Below, piece after piece: positions 35,501 through 47,199 of a stretch of 64,000 nt of DNA. A program made the translations under genes and the position numbers. Numbering within the stretch: position 1 is the stretch's first letter; every line of letters starts with the position of its first letter. The notes beneath the pieces are model-generated. The model did no database searches and was not told where the DNA came from. It was given only the letters and a program-made list of their open reading frames with translations. Source of the stretch: Antedon bifida (Eukaryota; Echinodermata; Crinoidea; Comatulida; Antedonidae); contig OY727093.1 of NCBI GenBank assembly GCA_963402885.1, forward strand, positions 23,745,409 through 23,809,408, in the 5' to 3' direction.

Positions 35501-36940
35501 AGGACGTTGTGTATTTGGCCTCTCTACTATTATGTTGCAGACATAAATTCACTAAATTCTGATCTATCGCAGGCTGATTGATCAAGTTTTTATAATGCCG
35601 ATTGTAAATCTGCTATTGATACATTTAATGATATATGTTTTACTATTCATAAACGACACTTGTCACTAAAGAAATTAATTTAGTTAATAAATATAAATGC
35701 AAACATCACTGGACGACACCCACTCAGAGCACAAATGATAAAACAACATACACAAGTTATAACAATTTGTTTATTGCTCTTTGTCGAACTGTTAAAAAAC
35801 AATATTATGAGAAAGAAAATTCAATTTAGTCAAAAGTCAAAATAAATATTAAGAAAGTTTGGGCTGTGATAAATTCTGTATTGAATCCAGCTAAAAAATC
35901 TAAAAAATTAACACAGTCTTGAAAATTGGAGATGAATACATTCATGATACTAACTCAATATGTGACCACTTTAATAATTATTTTTCAGAAATCGGTTTAA
36001 AAACGTTCAACTCTATTCCAGACAATACTATTGATCCAATTGATTGATCGTATTTACCACCCCCACCCATTAATTCATTTTTTTTTATTAACCCGGTTAC
36101 TGAAAATGAAGTGTTGAACATGATCAACAATCTAGATTCCAATAAAGGATTAGGACACGACTCCCTTACTCCTTTTATTTTAAATCCTCTTACTTATGTT
36201 ATCAATTTATCTTTTACTACAGGTATCGTACCCGACCATTTAAAATTAGCTAAAGTTTTTAGCTTAGTTTTTAAAAAGGTAAATGCTAATTTACTTAACA
36301 ATTATAGACCGATTTCCGTTCTCTCCATTCTCAAAAACTAATAGAAAAGTGAATGCATGCTCGTCTTTATACATATTTAACTGAACATGTCAAACTATAC
36401 TTGAACTTATACATTCAATAATAATGCATTTGAAAAATTAATAAAGAATTTTTCTTTTCTTGATTTATCCAAAGCTTTTGATTTGTTCAATCATTGCTGT
36501 TAATCATGATATTTTACTTTCAACACTGTTACGTTATTGCATTAGGTGTGTCTCATTAAAATGGTTTACTAGTTATCTCAGAAATCGTAAACAATATATG
36601 CAGATAATAATAATAATTGGATTGGAAATTGTATGTCATCGGCAAAGAACGTTCCATGTGGTGTACCACAGGGGTCGTTCATCGGACCTTTATTATTTAT
36701 TATTTACGTTAATGACTTAACTTTAGTTAGTGACACTCTGAACATTGTTTTCTTTGTCGATGATACAACTTTATGTGTGAGACAAGTATAACTTCTAATT
36801 AATTGATCCCTAAAATGGTCTTAAATAAATTGTTGATTATTGTTTATTGTTAGAGGCCTAATATTGTTTGTAATGAAAAAAATGACCATTTTAAAATAAA
36901 TAAAATTTATTGAAACTTGAAAACTATTGGAACTTGAGGT
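35500..36940 (+). mobile_element. Decayed CR1/Jockey-like LINE
   Basis: The order is: a segment before RT (35550-36100), RT fingers (36111-36341; SNKGLGHDSLTPFIL, LLNNYRPISVLS), palm pieces with DLSKAFDLFN (near 36466) and FVDDTTLCV (near 36755), then a short 3' end with AATAAATAAAATTTATTG (36894). Several stops and shifts interrupt it. It is dead and plus-strand. Confidence 0.8.
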
Positions 36941-37240
36941 TGGCCTTGTTTTACTTTTCGAGAAACAATTATGTTGGCCTTATTTTACTTTATTGTTTAC
37001 ATTTAACATAATATTGTGTTACTTGATTATAATATAGAAGTATCCCTCTCTGAGGGCGTTTGAAGTCTTTTTTTATAATTTAAGGTTATAAACTACATTT
37101 AATGTAAAAAAAATACTATATGGTCATATTGCGATTCTAATAATGTTAACGGTCCCCTATAAATCCCAAAATGCATTGCGTGCAGATTGATATTTTCGTT
37201 TTTCTGTCTTATTTCACCCATTTTTCGATCGATCGTGCGC

Positions 37241-38000
37241 CCAAAACAAATGGAAGACTCGTAACTTTTCAGCGAAAATATCAGGTTTCCCACAATTTGT
37301 ATTAACGGATTATGGCAAAAACAGAAAGACAATTGATGCAGTAACTAGAAAACGTCGGTCTAGGCCTATAGCTAGCGTACGATGTTCGTACGTTACTGCT
37401 GATTACCAGCTAGGCCTACAAAACTAAGCCTAGCTAGGCTATGCCTAAGACTGTCCACGAGAGGACATTCACCGCGAGCTACTTAGGTAGTGCATTGTTT
37501 ATCGCTTTTTATCATAATTTACCATAAAACGTACAATTAAGACAAGGAATGAAAATGAAATGAAATGAAATGAATCTTTTCTTGACGACTGAACAAGTTT
37601 AGTCGAGGAATACAAAAGTATAGCCTCCTGGGATATACGCCACTAATATTCAATTGGACATCTTTCTTCTAATTTTAACTATGTTTTCGGTTAGGAAAAA
37701 AAGGAAGTCAGTAAGTAGTGAATTAGTACATTGTGTTGCATAACTAAAACGTTATAACTGTATATTTTAAATTCAAGAATGTCTCGATGATCTAATGTAT
37801 GTATAATTTCGAAAAAGAACAGTATACTTACGTATTCATTCAAATAAAGACCTTTATGAACAGTATACGTCAAACCAGGGAGTCCCTGGTCAAACCATGT
37901 CTACCAAATAGTTACAAGATTTACAGTAACTACCTGTTTCTGCCAGTGTGTATATGTTTAAGCCTGCAGTATACAAGTCAAACCAAACCGTCTAAGTTTT
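37241..38000. repeat. Duplicated block, second copy at 44352-45180
   Basis: Shares CAAATGGAAGACTCGTAAC, CGTACGATGTTCGTACGTTA, GCCTAGCTAGGCTAT and the ending GTTTAAGCCTGCAG with 44352-45180. The right end carries a single diverged unit of the 88-bp satellite (about 37890-37985). A short (GAAAT)n run at 37548-37572 is private to this copy. Confidence 0.75.
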
Positions 38001-38849
38001 ACAACGTCACTGTACCTTATTCTACATCACAATGTTAAACAGTAACACTCACGATCTGTTATTAGATCATTGCTCGCGAATCTCTAATTATAGATCTGTA
38101 TTAAATTACACTACTCTATATCACAATAATCGTTGCCAACTTTCATGGCTTTTCTTTATTGCATATTTTCTCTAAATATTGATCGTTCGCGACCACACCA
38201 TATCTCAATTGAATAGAATAGCATACCATGTATACATATTAAATCCAATTTGAAATACTCATTTGTTGGTTTGGTAACGTATATTATACCGATAATCACT
38301 AGTGTGCGTTGCATTTTATAGATATTTTAATGGATTTTGTAAAAGTAGTTACATCTTTAAAACATCATAATCGATTTTAAACTAATAGCTTTAGTAATAA
38401 TCGTCGATTTAAATTATATTGAAGCTCAGAAATAATAATAAAATAATAATGATTAAAATAATAATAATGTTTACAGCATCGTCATATAACGATGCCATTC
38501 ACCATGCCTTTTAAATAGATTATTAAACTATTATTAATGAAAACATTTCTTCTGGTTTCGATTCGTATAATGATAAGTTTTATTGGTTTACTATCAAAGA
38601 ACTACTTATATCATTAAACTATTATTGATGTATATTCAAAGTATAATATTATGTAATTGACCGTATTCCTTGCCTGAAGTAAACAAACGGTATTTGTTTC
38701 TGTTGAACACTGTTTATTACCGCTAAAACCAAGGGAGAGGGATACTTTCCTGATTAGAACCAATATAGTTCTTTTCATCTTCCTCTTGCTTTAATGTGCA
38801 CAACCTCATTTTGAGTACATTGCACTCGTTTACTCACCTATAAATAGGT
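38001..38849. other. AT-rich DNA without a feature
   Basis: No coding frame, repeat or RNA gene that I can support. Confidence 0.4.
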
Positions 38850-38929
38850 TCTATCCGTATGAAGCTGCCACCAACTGATGACGCTGTTCACGACATGGGC
38901 TGAGATGGACTAGTACACCATGATAATCC

Positions 38930-41900
38930 TTGTATATAGTCTAGGACCTGGGTCAGATTTGTTATGCATTTAATTTAGGAGAGAATATCTCAACTGTTAT
39001 AGGATAATTGACCCCAACGAACAACATAGGATGTGTGCCAAATTCGCTATCCGGGACGAACATGCCCCAAATCGGGGTCAAAGGTTAAAAATGTGTGGTT
39101 CTTATATCTTGACAACCACTTGTCGTACAGATTTGCTTTTGGTGTTCAGAATATACATATTTATATTCGGTCTAACACAACTTTTAGCAAAAAAATGACT
39201 GGAAATGCTATTACTGACCTTTGACCCAAAAATGACCAAAAAACACATTTTCGGGTTAAATTATTATTTAAAATGCCAATGGACAAAACTTTATGGTATC
39301 AAATGAAAGCATACACAATATGCTACCCATTGCTACCCAACTTGTATTGAACATTTTTAATTATGAAGGTAATTGTATGGAAAATGTGCATATTTTGATT
39401 ACTTTTATACAAAAAATTAATATTTGGTAGCGTAATTGTTATGTTTATTTATATAATATAAAATAATTTAAGTGTTTGGAAGAACTATTTGGTATCAAAT
39501 GAAAGCCCATAAAATATTCTATCCATTTACCTACCCAACTTGTAATAAAAATCTGTAATTATGATGCTAATTTTGTGAAAATTGTGCATATTTTATTGAT
39601 TTTTGACAAAAATGAGTATACTAGATAGTGTAAATTTATTTTGGTTTATTTATGATGTTAAATAATTCAAATGTTTGGAAGACATATTTATTTGGTATCA
39701 AAGGAAAGCACATAAAATATGCTATCCATAGCTACCCAACTTGTTTTGAAAATCTTTAATTATGTGTCAATGCTATTTTTGGAAAATGTGCATATTTTAT
39801 TAATTTTAGACAAAAATGAGTATAAATTAGTGTAAATTTATTTTGGTTTAAATAATTTTAGCATTATATTTGGTATAAAAAATAAACCCCCATACAATAT
39901 ACTATCCATTGGTACCCAACTTGTATTGAAAATCTGTAATTATGACTTTTTTGAAAAGTATACGCATATGTATGAGTATACATTAAGTAGTGTAAATTTA
40001 TTTTGGTTTATTTATGATATTATATAATTCTATATTTTCCAAAAAAATGATTTATTTTCAATACATATTGGATAATCTGTATGTACTAGGTAGTATGTTT
40101 TATGGGGTTTAATTTGATACCAAATAGTTATTTAAAACACTATAATTAAGTTTATAATAAACCAAAATATATTTACACTAACTGTATAACACATTTTCTA
40201 AATTAGCTTTAAAATTTAACTTTACAATTCAATTGGATAGCATATTTGATTGGCTTTCATTTGATATGTCACATAGTTCATTAAAGCTAAAAACATATTG
40301 ATTTATTATACAAAATAAACCAAAACAAATTTCTTGCACTTACGTACAGTATACAGTACTCATTTTTGTCAAAAATTAATAAAATATGCACATTCTTTTT
40401 TAAAATATCATAATTAGATTTGGGTTGGGTAGCAATGGATAGGATATTTTATGGGCTTTTATTTAATACCAAATAGATCTTCTAAACACTTTAATAATGT
40501 AATCATTATAAATAAACCAAAATAAATTTACACTATTTAATATATTCATTTTTGTCAAAAATTAATAAAATATGCACATTTTTCAAAAAAATCTACATCA
40601 TTATTCATAATTACAGATTGTCAATGCAATTTCAAAATGGCACCCAAATTGCCCTATCTCCGTAACCATTTGGTCTATCAAAATGATATTGGTATCATAA
40701 TACTCAGAACATATATATTTATATTAATAGGCCACTATGTAATTTTGTGTCATTTTTGTTAAAAGCAAAATTCCAGCTGATTTAGTTTCTCTAAGTTGTA
40801 AAGTAATAAAAAAAAACGATGTTGCCATTTTTCTAAAAAAGCTTAAAGGTGTCAAATCAAAGATGGCCACCAATACGTAAAATATCCAATAAATGTAACA
40901 TATTGTACAAAGTAACACCCAATATGAATAATATTTTTAGTTAAAATTAATGTCATATAGTCTAGGACCTGATCTAGACTATCCTTAGCCTAGATATAAT
41001 AAAAATACAACATAATTAATATCTAAAAGTGATAAAACAATAAAATTTGGTTCAAAATGCTTGGGTAAATTTACCAAGATCTTCCAAACACTTGAATTAT
41101 TTAATCTATATATAAATTATGGTTAATTCTGACATAGGCGAGCACATTGGAAACACTTCGGTACTAAACTCCGCCTTGGATACCTACCTTATCTATCTCA
41201 GATGTACCGCGAAACTTAGATTTGATAACATTAGTTTTCAGTACTACGCTATTGTTCCATATTTCTATCTTAGGAAGATATTATAAAGGGTTTTATAAGA
41301 AATTTGTGAAGGTATAGTACTGTAGTACATAAAGATCAAATTAAATATATTCATAAAACATAGGAGTAAATTGTGGGAAATAATTATATAAAGTTACATC
41401 GAGAGAATTGATGATAAGAGCTTTTGTTTGAAATCTAATGAAACACCGATAGCCGAGTTGTTGAGTAAGCTGCCAGGACTTTATGTATACTATGCGCTAT
41501 CTGTGTCCCGTCAGGACCCTTCTTAGGCCAAAACGGCTCACTGTGTCACGGAATAATGTATTAATTATACCAATTAGGATGGTATTTATTTGAATAAACG
41601 CCCGGAACACCTCCCCAATAAAACATCAATTAAAATAATTATCGCCACTACCCTCCCCCTCCCTCCCATCCAAATACCATCTAAATAACGCCCATCCACA
41701 TTTATACACACAATATTGTATTATATTTTTATACTATTTTTGAGTAGATTTCGTCGGACTGTTATCTAGGCCTACAATTTACCAAGCATTTTTTATTCCT
41801 TTTTACCACTTTTCATATCTACAATAAACACTATACGTAAAACGCTATTAATCATCTAAGACACTGTGAAACAGGTTAGTGAGTAGGTTTAGTTTTACGA

Positions 41901-42520
41901 ATATCAAAAGCATTTAAATAATGGTAACCGATCGAAATCGTCCAGGCCAGAATGTCCTTCTAAAACTTTTTACCCGAGTCATTATCATTCCGGGAACCAT
42001 CGTCTACACTCCCTAGAGGGGGAGCGAGCGAAGCGAGCTCATCCTCTAGTATTATAAATAAACCAAAATAAATTTACACTATTTAATATACTCATTTTTG
42101 TAAAAAAATAATAAAATATGCACATTTTTAGCAAAATTAGCATCATAATTACAGATTTTTAATACAAGTTGGGTAGCAATGGATAGAATATTTTATGGGC
42201 TTTAATTTGATACCAAATAGTTTTTCCAAACACTTAAATTATTTAATATTATATAAATAAACATAACAATTACGCTACCAAATGTTCATTTTTTGTATAA
42301 AAGTAATCAAAATATGCACATTTTCCATACAATTAGCTCCATAATTAAAAATGTTCAATACAAGTTGGGTAGCAATGGGTAGCATATTGTGTATGCTTTC
42401 ATTTGATATCATACAGTTTGTCCATTGGCATTTTAAAGAATAATTTAACCCGAAAAGTTGAGTTGAGATATTCTCTCCTAAATTAAATGCATACAAATCT
42501 GACCCAGGTTCTAGACTATT
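38930..42520. repeat. ~3.6-kb foldback structure with long inverted arms made of ~200-bp tandem units
   Basis: The left end, TAGTCTAGGACCTGGGTCAG followed by ATTTAATTTAGGAGAGAATA, is the inverse of the right end near 42465-42520. The arms continue: 39290-40060 contains about four units (GGTATCAAATGAAAGC ... CTACCCAACTTGT ... ATGTGCATATTTT ... AATTTATTTTGGTTTA), and 42050-42440 plus 40060-40620 carry inverted units. The centre (41100-42040) holds another element related to the 1270-1500 part of the tandem array, with its own inverted pieces. No transposase frame is seen. Confidence 0.75.
41100..42045. mobile_element. Element nested in the foldback centre, related to the array at 1270-1500
   Basis: Positions 41118-41220 match TTAATTCTGACATAGGCGAG and following sequence of 1400-1480. 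Positions 41930-42030, inverted, match GGAAGTGTAGACGATGGTTC and the GGACGTTCTGGCC words of 1300-1370. The right end is GGGGGAGCGAGCGAAGCGAG. The array block and this copy are thus the same element type with 41.2-41.9 kb inserted or retained here. Confidence 0.5.
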
Positions 42521-43240
42521 GCTCTTCCGCTCTTACGCATAGACCAGAGGTGACACTGACTTACCTTCAGTTTTAAACCCTTACCCAAGAAGAAGTCATC
42601 CACCAACCGGAGCTTATCTGTTCACGATAAGAGCTGAGATGAACCAGTAGGCCACACCGGGATAACTCTTGCTCTTCCGCTGTCTTCTTCTTTCAAAGAA
42701 CACATGGCCAGAGGTGACACTGACTTACCTTCAGTTTTAAACCCTTACCCAAGAAGAAGTCATCCACCAACCGGAGCTTATCTGTTCACAAGAGCTGAGA
42801 TGAACCAGTAGGCCACTCCGGGATAACCCTTGCTCTTCCGCTATCTTCTTCTTTCAAAGAACACATGGCCAGAGGTGACAATGACTTACCTTCAGTTTTA
42901 AACCCTTACCCAAGAAGAAGTCACCCACCAACCGGAGCTTATCTGTTCACAAGAGCTGAGATGAACCAGTAGGCCACACCAAGATAACGCGGCTCTTCTG
43001 CTGGCTTCTTTAAAGTGCACACCTCCAGATGTGACACTACATTCAATGTTAAACCCTTACCCGAGAAGAAGTCATCCACCAACCGGCCCTTATCTGTTCA
43101 CAAGATCTGAGATGAACCAGTAGGCCACTCCGGGATAACCCTTGCTCTTCTGCTGGCTTCTTTAAAGTGCACACCTCCAAATGTGACACTACCTTTAATT
43201 TTACCTGAGAAGAAGTCATCCACCAACCGCGCTACACGGG
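42520..43240. repeat. Five tandem units of ~145-163 bp
   Basis: The word AAGAAGTCATCCACCAACCG recurs at 42591, 42754, 42915 (one change), 43066 and 43210. Units contain CAGTTTTAAACCCTTACCC, GAGCTGAGATGAACCAGTAG and TTGCTCTTCCGCT. A diverged single unit, CCACCAACTGATGACGCTG, is at about 38868 at the far side of the foldback. Confidence 0.85.
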
Positions 43241-43706
43241 GTGATATTTTAATTATATAGGTGCTAAATATTTTAATTCTATACGGCCTATCTATGATCT
43301 CGTTGTTTTATTTAAAAGTAAATTAAGATTAATTATGATTTCCGTTTATCATATATGACATTCTTGGCTTTAGTATTTAGTAAAGCCATTGTGTATTTAA
43401 AAAAAATTATTTATGTTAACGTTTTTATAATGTTATTATGTATTTTATGTAATTTAATAGATGACCTTAATTTTAATAACAGTTCTTTTTTAATGAACAG
43501 TTGTACGAATTATCCTTTTTAAAATGATGAATCTACCATCAGAGCCATGGAGGCTGAGGAGATATTTTGGCTGATTTAATGTATGGCTGGTTTTCGGTGC
43601 CCCAACATTAACCATTCGGCCACTCTTCTCTCTCGTTACTCATTTTATTTTCTGCTCTATACTGATTACGTTTATGTTACGACACGACAATGAGTAAGCA
43701 TTTTTT

Positions 43707-44265
43707 ATGTTTAGTTTTTCTATATTAATAATAAACTTGAATTTTATTGAATACAATAATTATGTTATGATGTACTTATATTCAATAATGTTAATAAAAA
43801 ATCAACATAACATTCTCACTCCTGAGGACAATCAAAGCATATTGATCGAAACGCCGAGAAAATCAACAGTTCTTTTCAGAACTAATACACGTGGTGTACC
43901 GCAAATTTTATATCAACATTTGATTTCGCCATGCAAACCTTCAAACAACAACATAAAAACAATATAAAGCGTTGCTAGGTAGCCAAGAATTACCAACGTA
44001 CGGCTTAAACTATAATTAATTAGTTATATAATCAAAAACCTGTAATGACGGTAGATTATTATCCATTGCTATTTTTTTGTCAGCATTAACATTTGTTTAA
44101 AGATTACTTACTGATTCTGCAGTATAAGATACAGCTTTGTCTATAGCATTTTTTTAAAGATTACTTACTGATTCTGCAGTATAAGATACAGCTTTGTCTA
44201 TAGCATTTTTTTAAAGATCACTGACTGATTCTGCAGTATAAGCTACATAATTTGTCCATATCCTC
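43707..44265. repeat. Block repeated at 46860-47180, with a 57-bp tandem triplet
   Basis: Shares GCGTTGCTAGGTAGCCAAG and CCTGTAATGACGGTAGA with 46928-47025. Positions 44101-44265 are three 57-bp units (ACTGATTCTGCAGTATAAG); 47065-47150 has two. The two blocks flank the satellite. Positions 43241-43706 hold nothing I can name. Confidence 0.7.
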
Positions 44266-44351
44266 TTGAGTAGACTCCATCTTATCTATCTTTTGTAATA
44301 ATCTATCTTGGTTTTAAACTTCGCAATTCTCCTGCGAGCTTTTAAATTTTA

Positions 44352-45180
44352 AGGCCAAAAACAAATGGAAGACTCGTAACTTTTCGACGAAAATATCGGG
44401 TTTCCCCCAATTTGTATTAACGGATTCTGGCAAAAACAGAAAGACAATTAATGCAGCAACTAGACAACGTCAGTCTATGCCTATAGCTAACGTACGATGT
44501 TCGTACGTTACTGCTGATTACGAGCTAGGTCTTCAAAACTAAGCCTAGCTAGGCTATAAGGAATGACTTGGTTTAATGTTTTTAAAGTATATGAATTATT
44601 TTTCAAAAATCAAAAATTGTAGGGAATGGGTCTTTAAATCTTAATCTTTTCTTGACGACTGAACAAGTTTAGTCAAGGAATACAAAAGTATAGCCTCCTG
44701 GGCCGGATATACGCCACTAATATTCAATTGGACATCTTTCTTCCAATTTTAACTATGTTTCGGTTAGGGAAAAAAAGAAGTCAATAAGTAGATATATTCT
44801 AAAATGAATTAGTACATTGTGTTGCATAACTAAAACGTTATAACTATATATTTTTAATTTAAGAATGTTTTTTAGCACTTGTTTATAGTCGATGATAGAA
44901 TGTATGTAGGCCTATAATTACGACAAAGAACAGTATACTTACGTATTCATTCAAATAAAAACCTTTATGAACAGTACAAGATTTTGTTGAGTAACAGTAT
45001 TTTGTTTTCTGCCAGTGTTACGAGTATTAACTTAGATTATACGTCAAACCAGGGAAGAGTTCCTGGTAAAACCGTGTCTACCAAACAGCTACAAGATTTA
45101 TACTAACAATCTGTTTTCTGCCAGTAGTTATACGTTTAAGCCTGCAGATACAAATCAAACCTTGTCTTACAAACAGTACC
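44352..45180. repeat. Duplicated block, first copy at 37241-38000
   Basis: Collinear with 37241-38000 with small indels. Its right end grades into the 88-bp satellite, showing where the satellite unit came from. Confidence 0.75.
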
Positions 45181-46640
45181 AAGATTTACAGTAACAATCT
45201 GTTTTCTGCCAGTAGTTATACGTTTAAGCCTGCAGATACAAGTCAAACCTTGTCTTACAAACAGTACCAAGATTTACACTAACAATCTGTTTTCTGCCAG
45301 TAGTTATACGTTTAAGCCTGCAGATACAAGTCAAACCTTGTCTTACAAACAGTACCAAGATTTACACTAACAATCTGTTTTCTGCCAGTAGTTATACGTT
45401 TAAGCCTGCAAATACAAGTCAAACCTTGTCTTACAAACAGTACCAAGATTTACAGTAACAATCTGTTTCTGCCAGTAGTTATACGTTTAAGCCTGCAGAT
45501 ACAAATCAAACCTTGTCTTACAAACAGTACCAAGATTTACAGTAACAATCTGTTTTCTGCCAGTAGTTATACGTTTAAGCCTGCAGATACAAGTCAAACC
45601 TTTTCTTACAAACAGTACCAAGATTTACACTAACAATCTGTTTTCTGCCAGTAGTTATACGTTTAAGCCTGCAGATACAAGTCAAACCTTGTCTTACAAA
45701 CAGTACCAAGATCCTTGGGTATCCATTATAAATGACGAACCAGTCGATATTGTCCATTCCTTTAAATACCTAGGTACTATATTTGAGGACAATCTCGGCT
45801 GGGAATTAAACACAGAGGCAATAGTAAAGAAAGGACACCAGAGACTTTATCTGTTAAGGAAGCTGAACCATTTTAATGTCGATAAAGTAATTCTTAGGGT
45901 TTTTTATAATTCCTTTATTGAGAACGTTTTAACTTTTTCCTTTATATGCTGGTTTTTTAGTCTTAGGGTCAAAGAGAAAAACTCACTACAAAGAATTGTT
46001 AACTTAAGTTCTAAATTAATAGGTTGTCAACTTCGTAGCTTATCTTCTTTCTGTGACATGCAAACTCTAGAAAAAAGTAGAGTTATTCTAAAAAATATTA
46101 ACCATGCCTCGTTCAGTGATTTCGAGCTCATGCCTCATGGGCGTCGCTTTCGATGCCCGGCATGTAGAACAAACCGGAAAAGGAATTCGTTTTTTGGCTA
46201 TTCGACTCTTAAATTCTTGAACCTTGACTCTTTTTTTTTTCTATTTTGTACTGTGTATTGTGATATTTTGTATATTTTGTAAGATCATTTTAATCCAGAC
46301 CTTTTTATTTGAATTGCCCCGTGTGGGATGATTAAAGAATTTTGAATTGAATTGAATTGAATTGAAGATTTATACTAACAATCTGTTTTCTGCCAGTAGT
46401 TATACGTTTAAGCCTGCAGATACAAGTCAAACCTTGTCTTACAAACAGTACCAAGATTTACACTAACAATCTGTTTTCTGGCTGTTGTTATACGTTTAAG
46501 CCTGCATATGCAAGTCACACTTTGTCTTGCAAACAGTCCCAACATTTACAGTAACTATTCTGTTTTCTGCCAGTGTGTATTATGTTTAAGTCTGCAGTTA
46601 CACCTTGTCTTAAAACAGTCTCAATATTTACAGTAACAAT
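45060..46640. repeat. 88-bp satellite, interrupted by a LINE
   Basis: The unit AAGATTTACACTAACAATCT followed by TTTAAGCCTGCAGATACAAG repeats with starts at 45181, 45269, 45357, 45445, 45532, 45620 and 45708 (88, 88, 88, 87, 88, 88 bp). It resumes at 46363 after the LINE and decays to 46640. Central units are nearly identical, so the array expanded recently. Confidence 0.92.
45713..46362 (+). mobile_element. 5'-truncated LINE inserted into the satellite
   Basis: An open frame (to 46282) runs from just after the satellite junction. It codes the post-palm part of a CR1/Jockey-type ORF2: FKYLGTIFEDNLGWELN, then LYLLRKLNHFNVDK and a C-terminal region. The 3' end is a GAATTGAATTGAATTGAA tail. AAGAT occurs at both junctions (45708-45712 and 46363-46367), consistent with a target duplication. 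The frame has no stops, so the copy is young. Confidence 0.82.
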
Positions 46641-47199
46641 ATTCTGTTTATATATATATAACCAATTATGTTATGTTTTCAAAGATATCCAATTATGTTA
46701 TGTTTTAAAAAGATATTTCTTTTAACCATATTATTGTACATACATGTTATAAACACATTTTTTTTTAATTTTATCTTTGTAATATCTCTGTCATGGAATG
46801 GAATAATGAATAAAAGTGGGCTAAACCACGAAAGAGAAAAAAACAATATTCTGTTTATGTTTATATGTTATGATGTACTTATATTCAATCATTTTAATAC
46901 AAAATTAACATAACAACAACCCTAATATACAGCGTTGCTAGGTAGCCAAGAATTACCAACGTACGGCTTAAACTATAATGAATTAGTTATATAATCAAAA
47001 ACCTGTAATGACGGTAGAGTTTTATCCATTGCTATTTTTCCGTCAGATCAACATTTTTTTTAAGATCACTGACTGATTCTGCAGTATAAGCTACAGCTTC
47101 GTCTATAACATTTTTATAAAGATCACTGACTGATTCTGCAGTATAAGCTAAATATTTGTCTATATACTCTTGAGTAGACTCGGATTTTAATGCCCAAAA

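Noticed and set aside
45060-46640. CRISPR-like regular repeats
   Set aside because: The units are contiguous 88-bp tandem copies with no unique spacers, in eukaryotic DNA.
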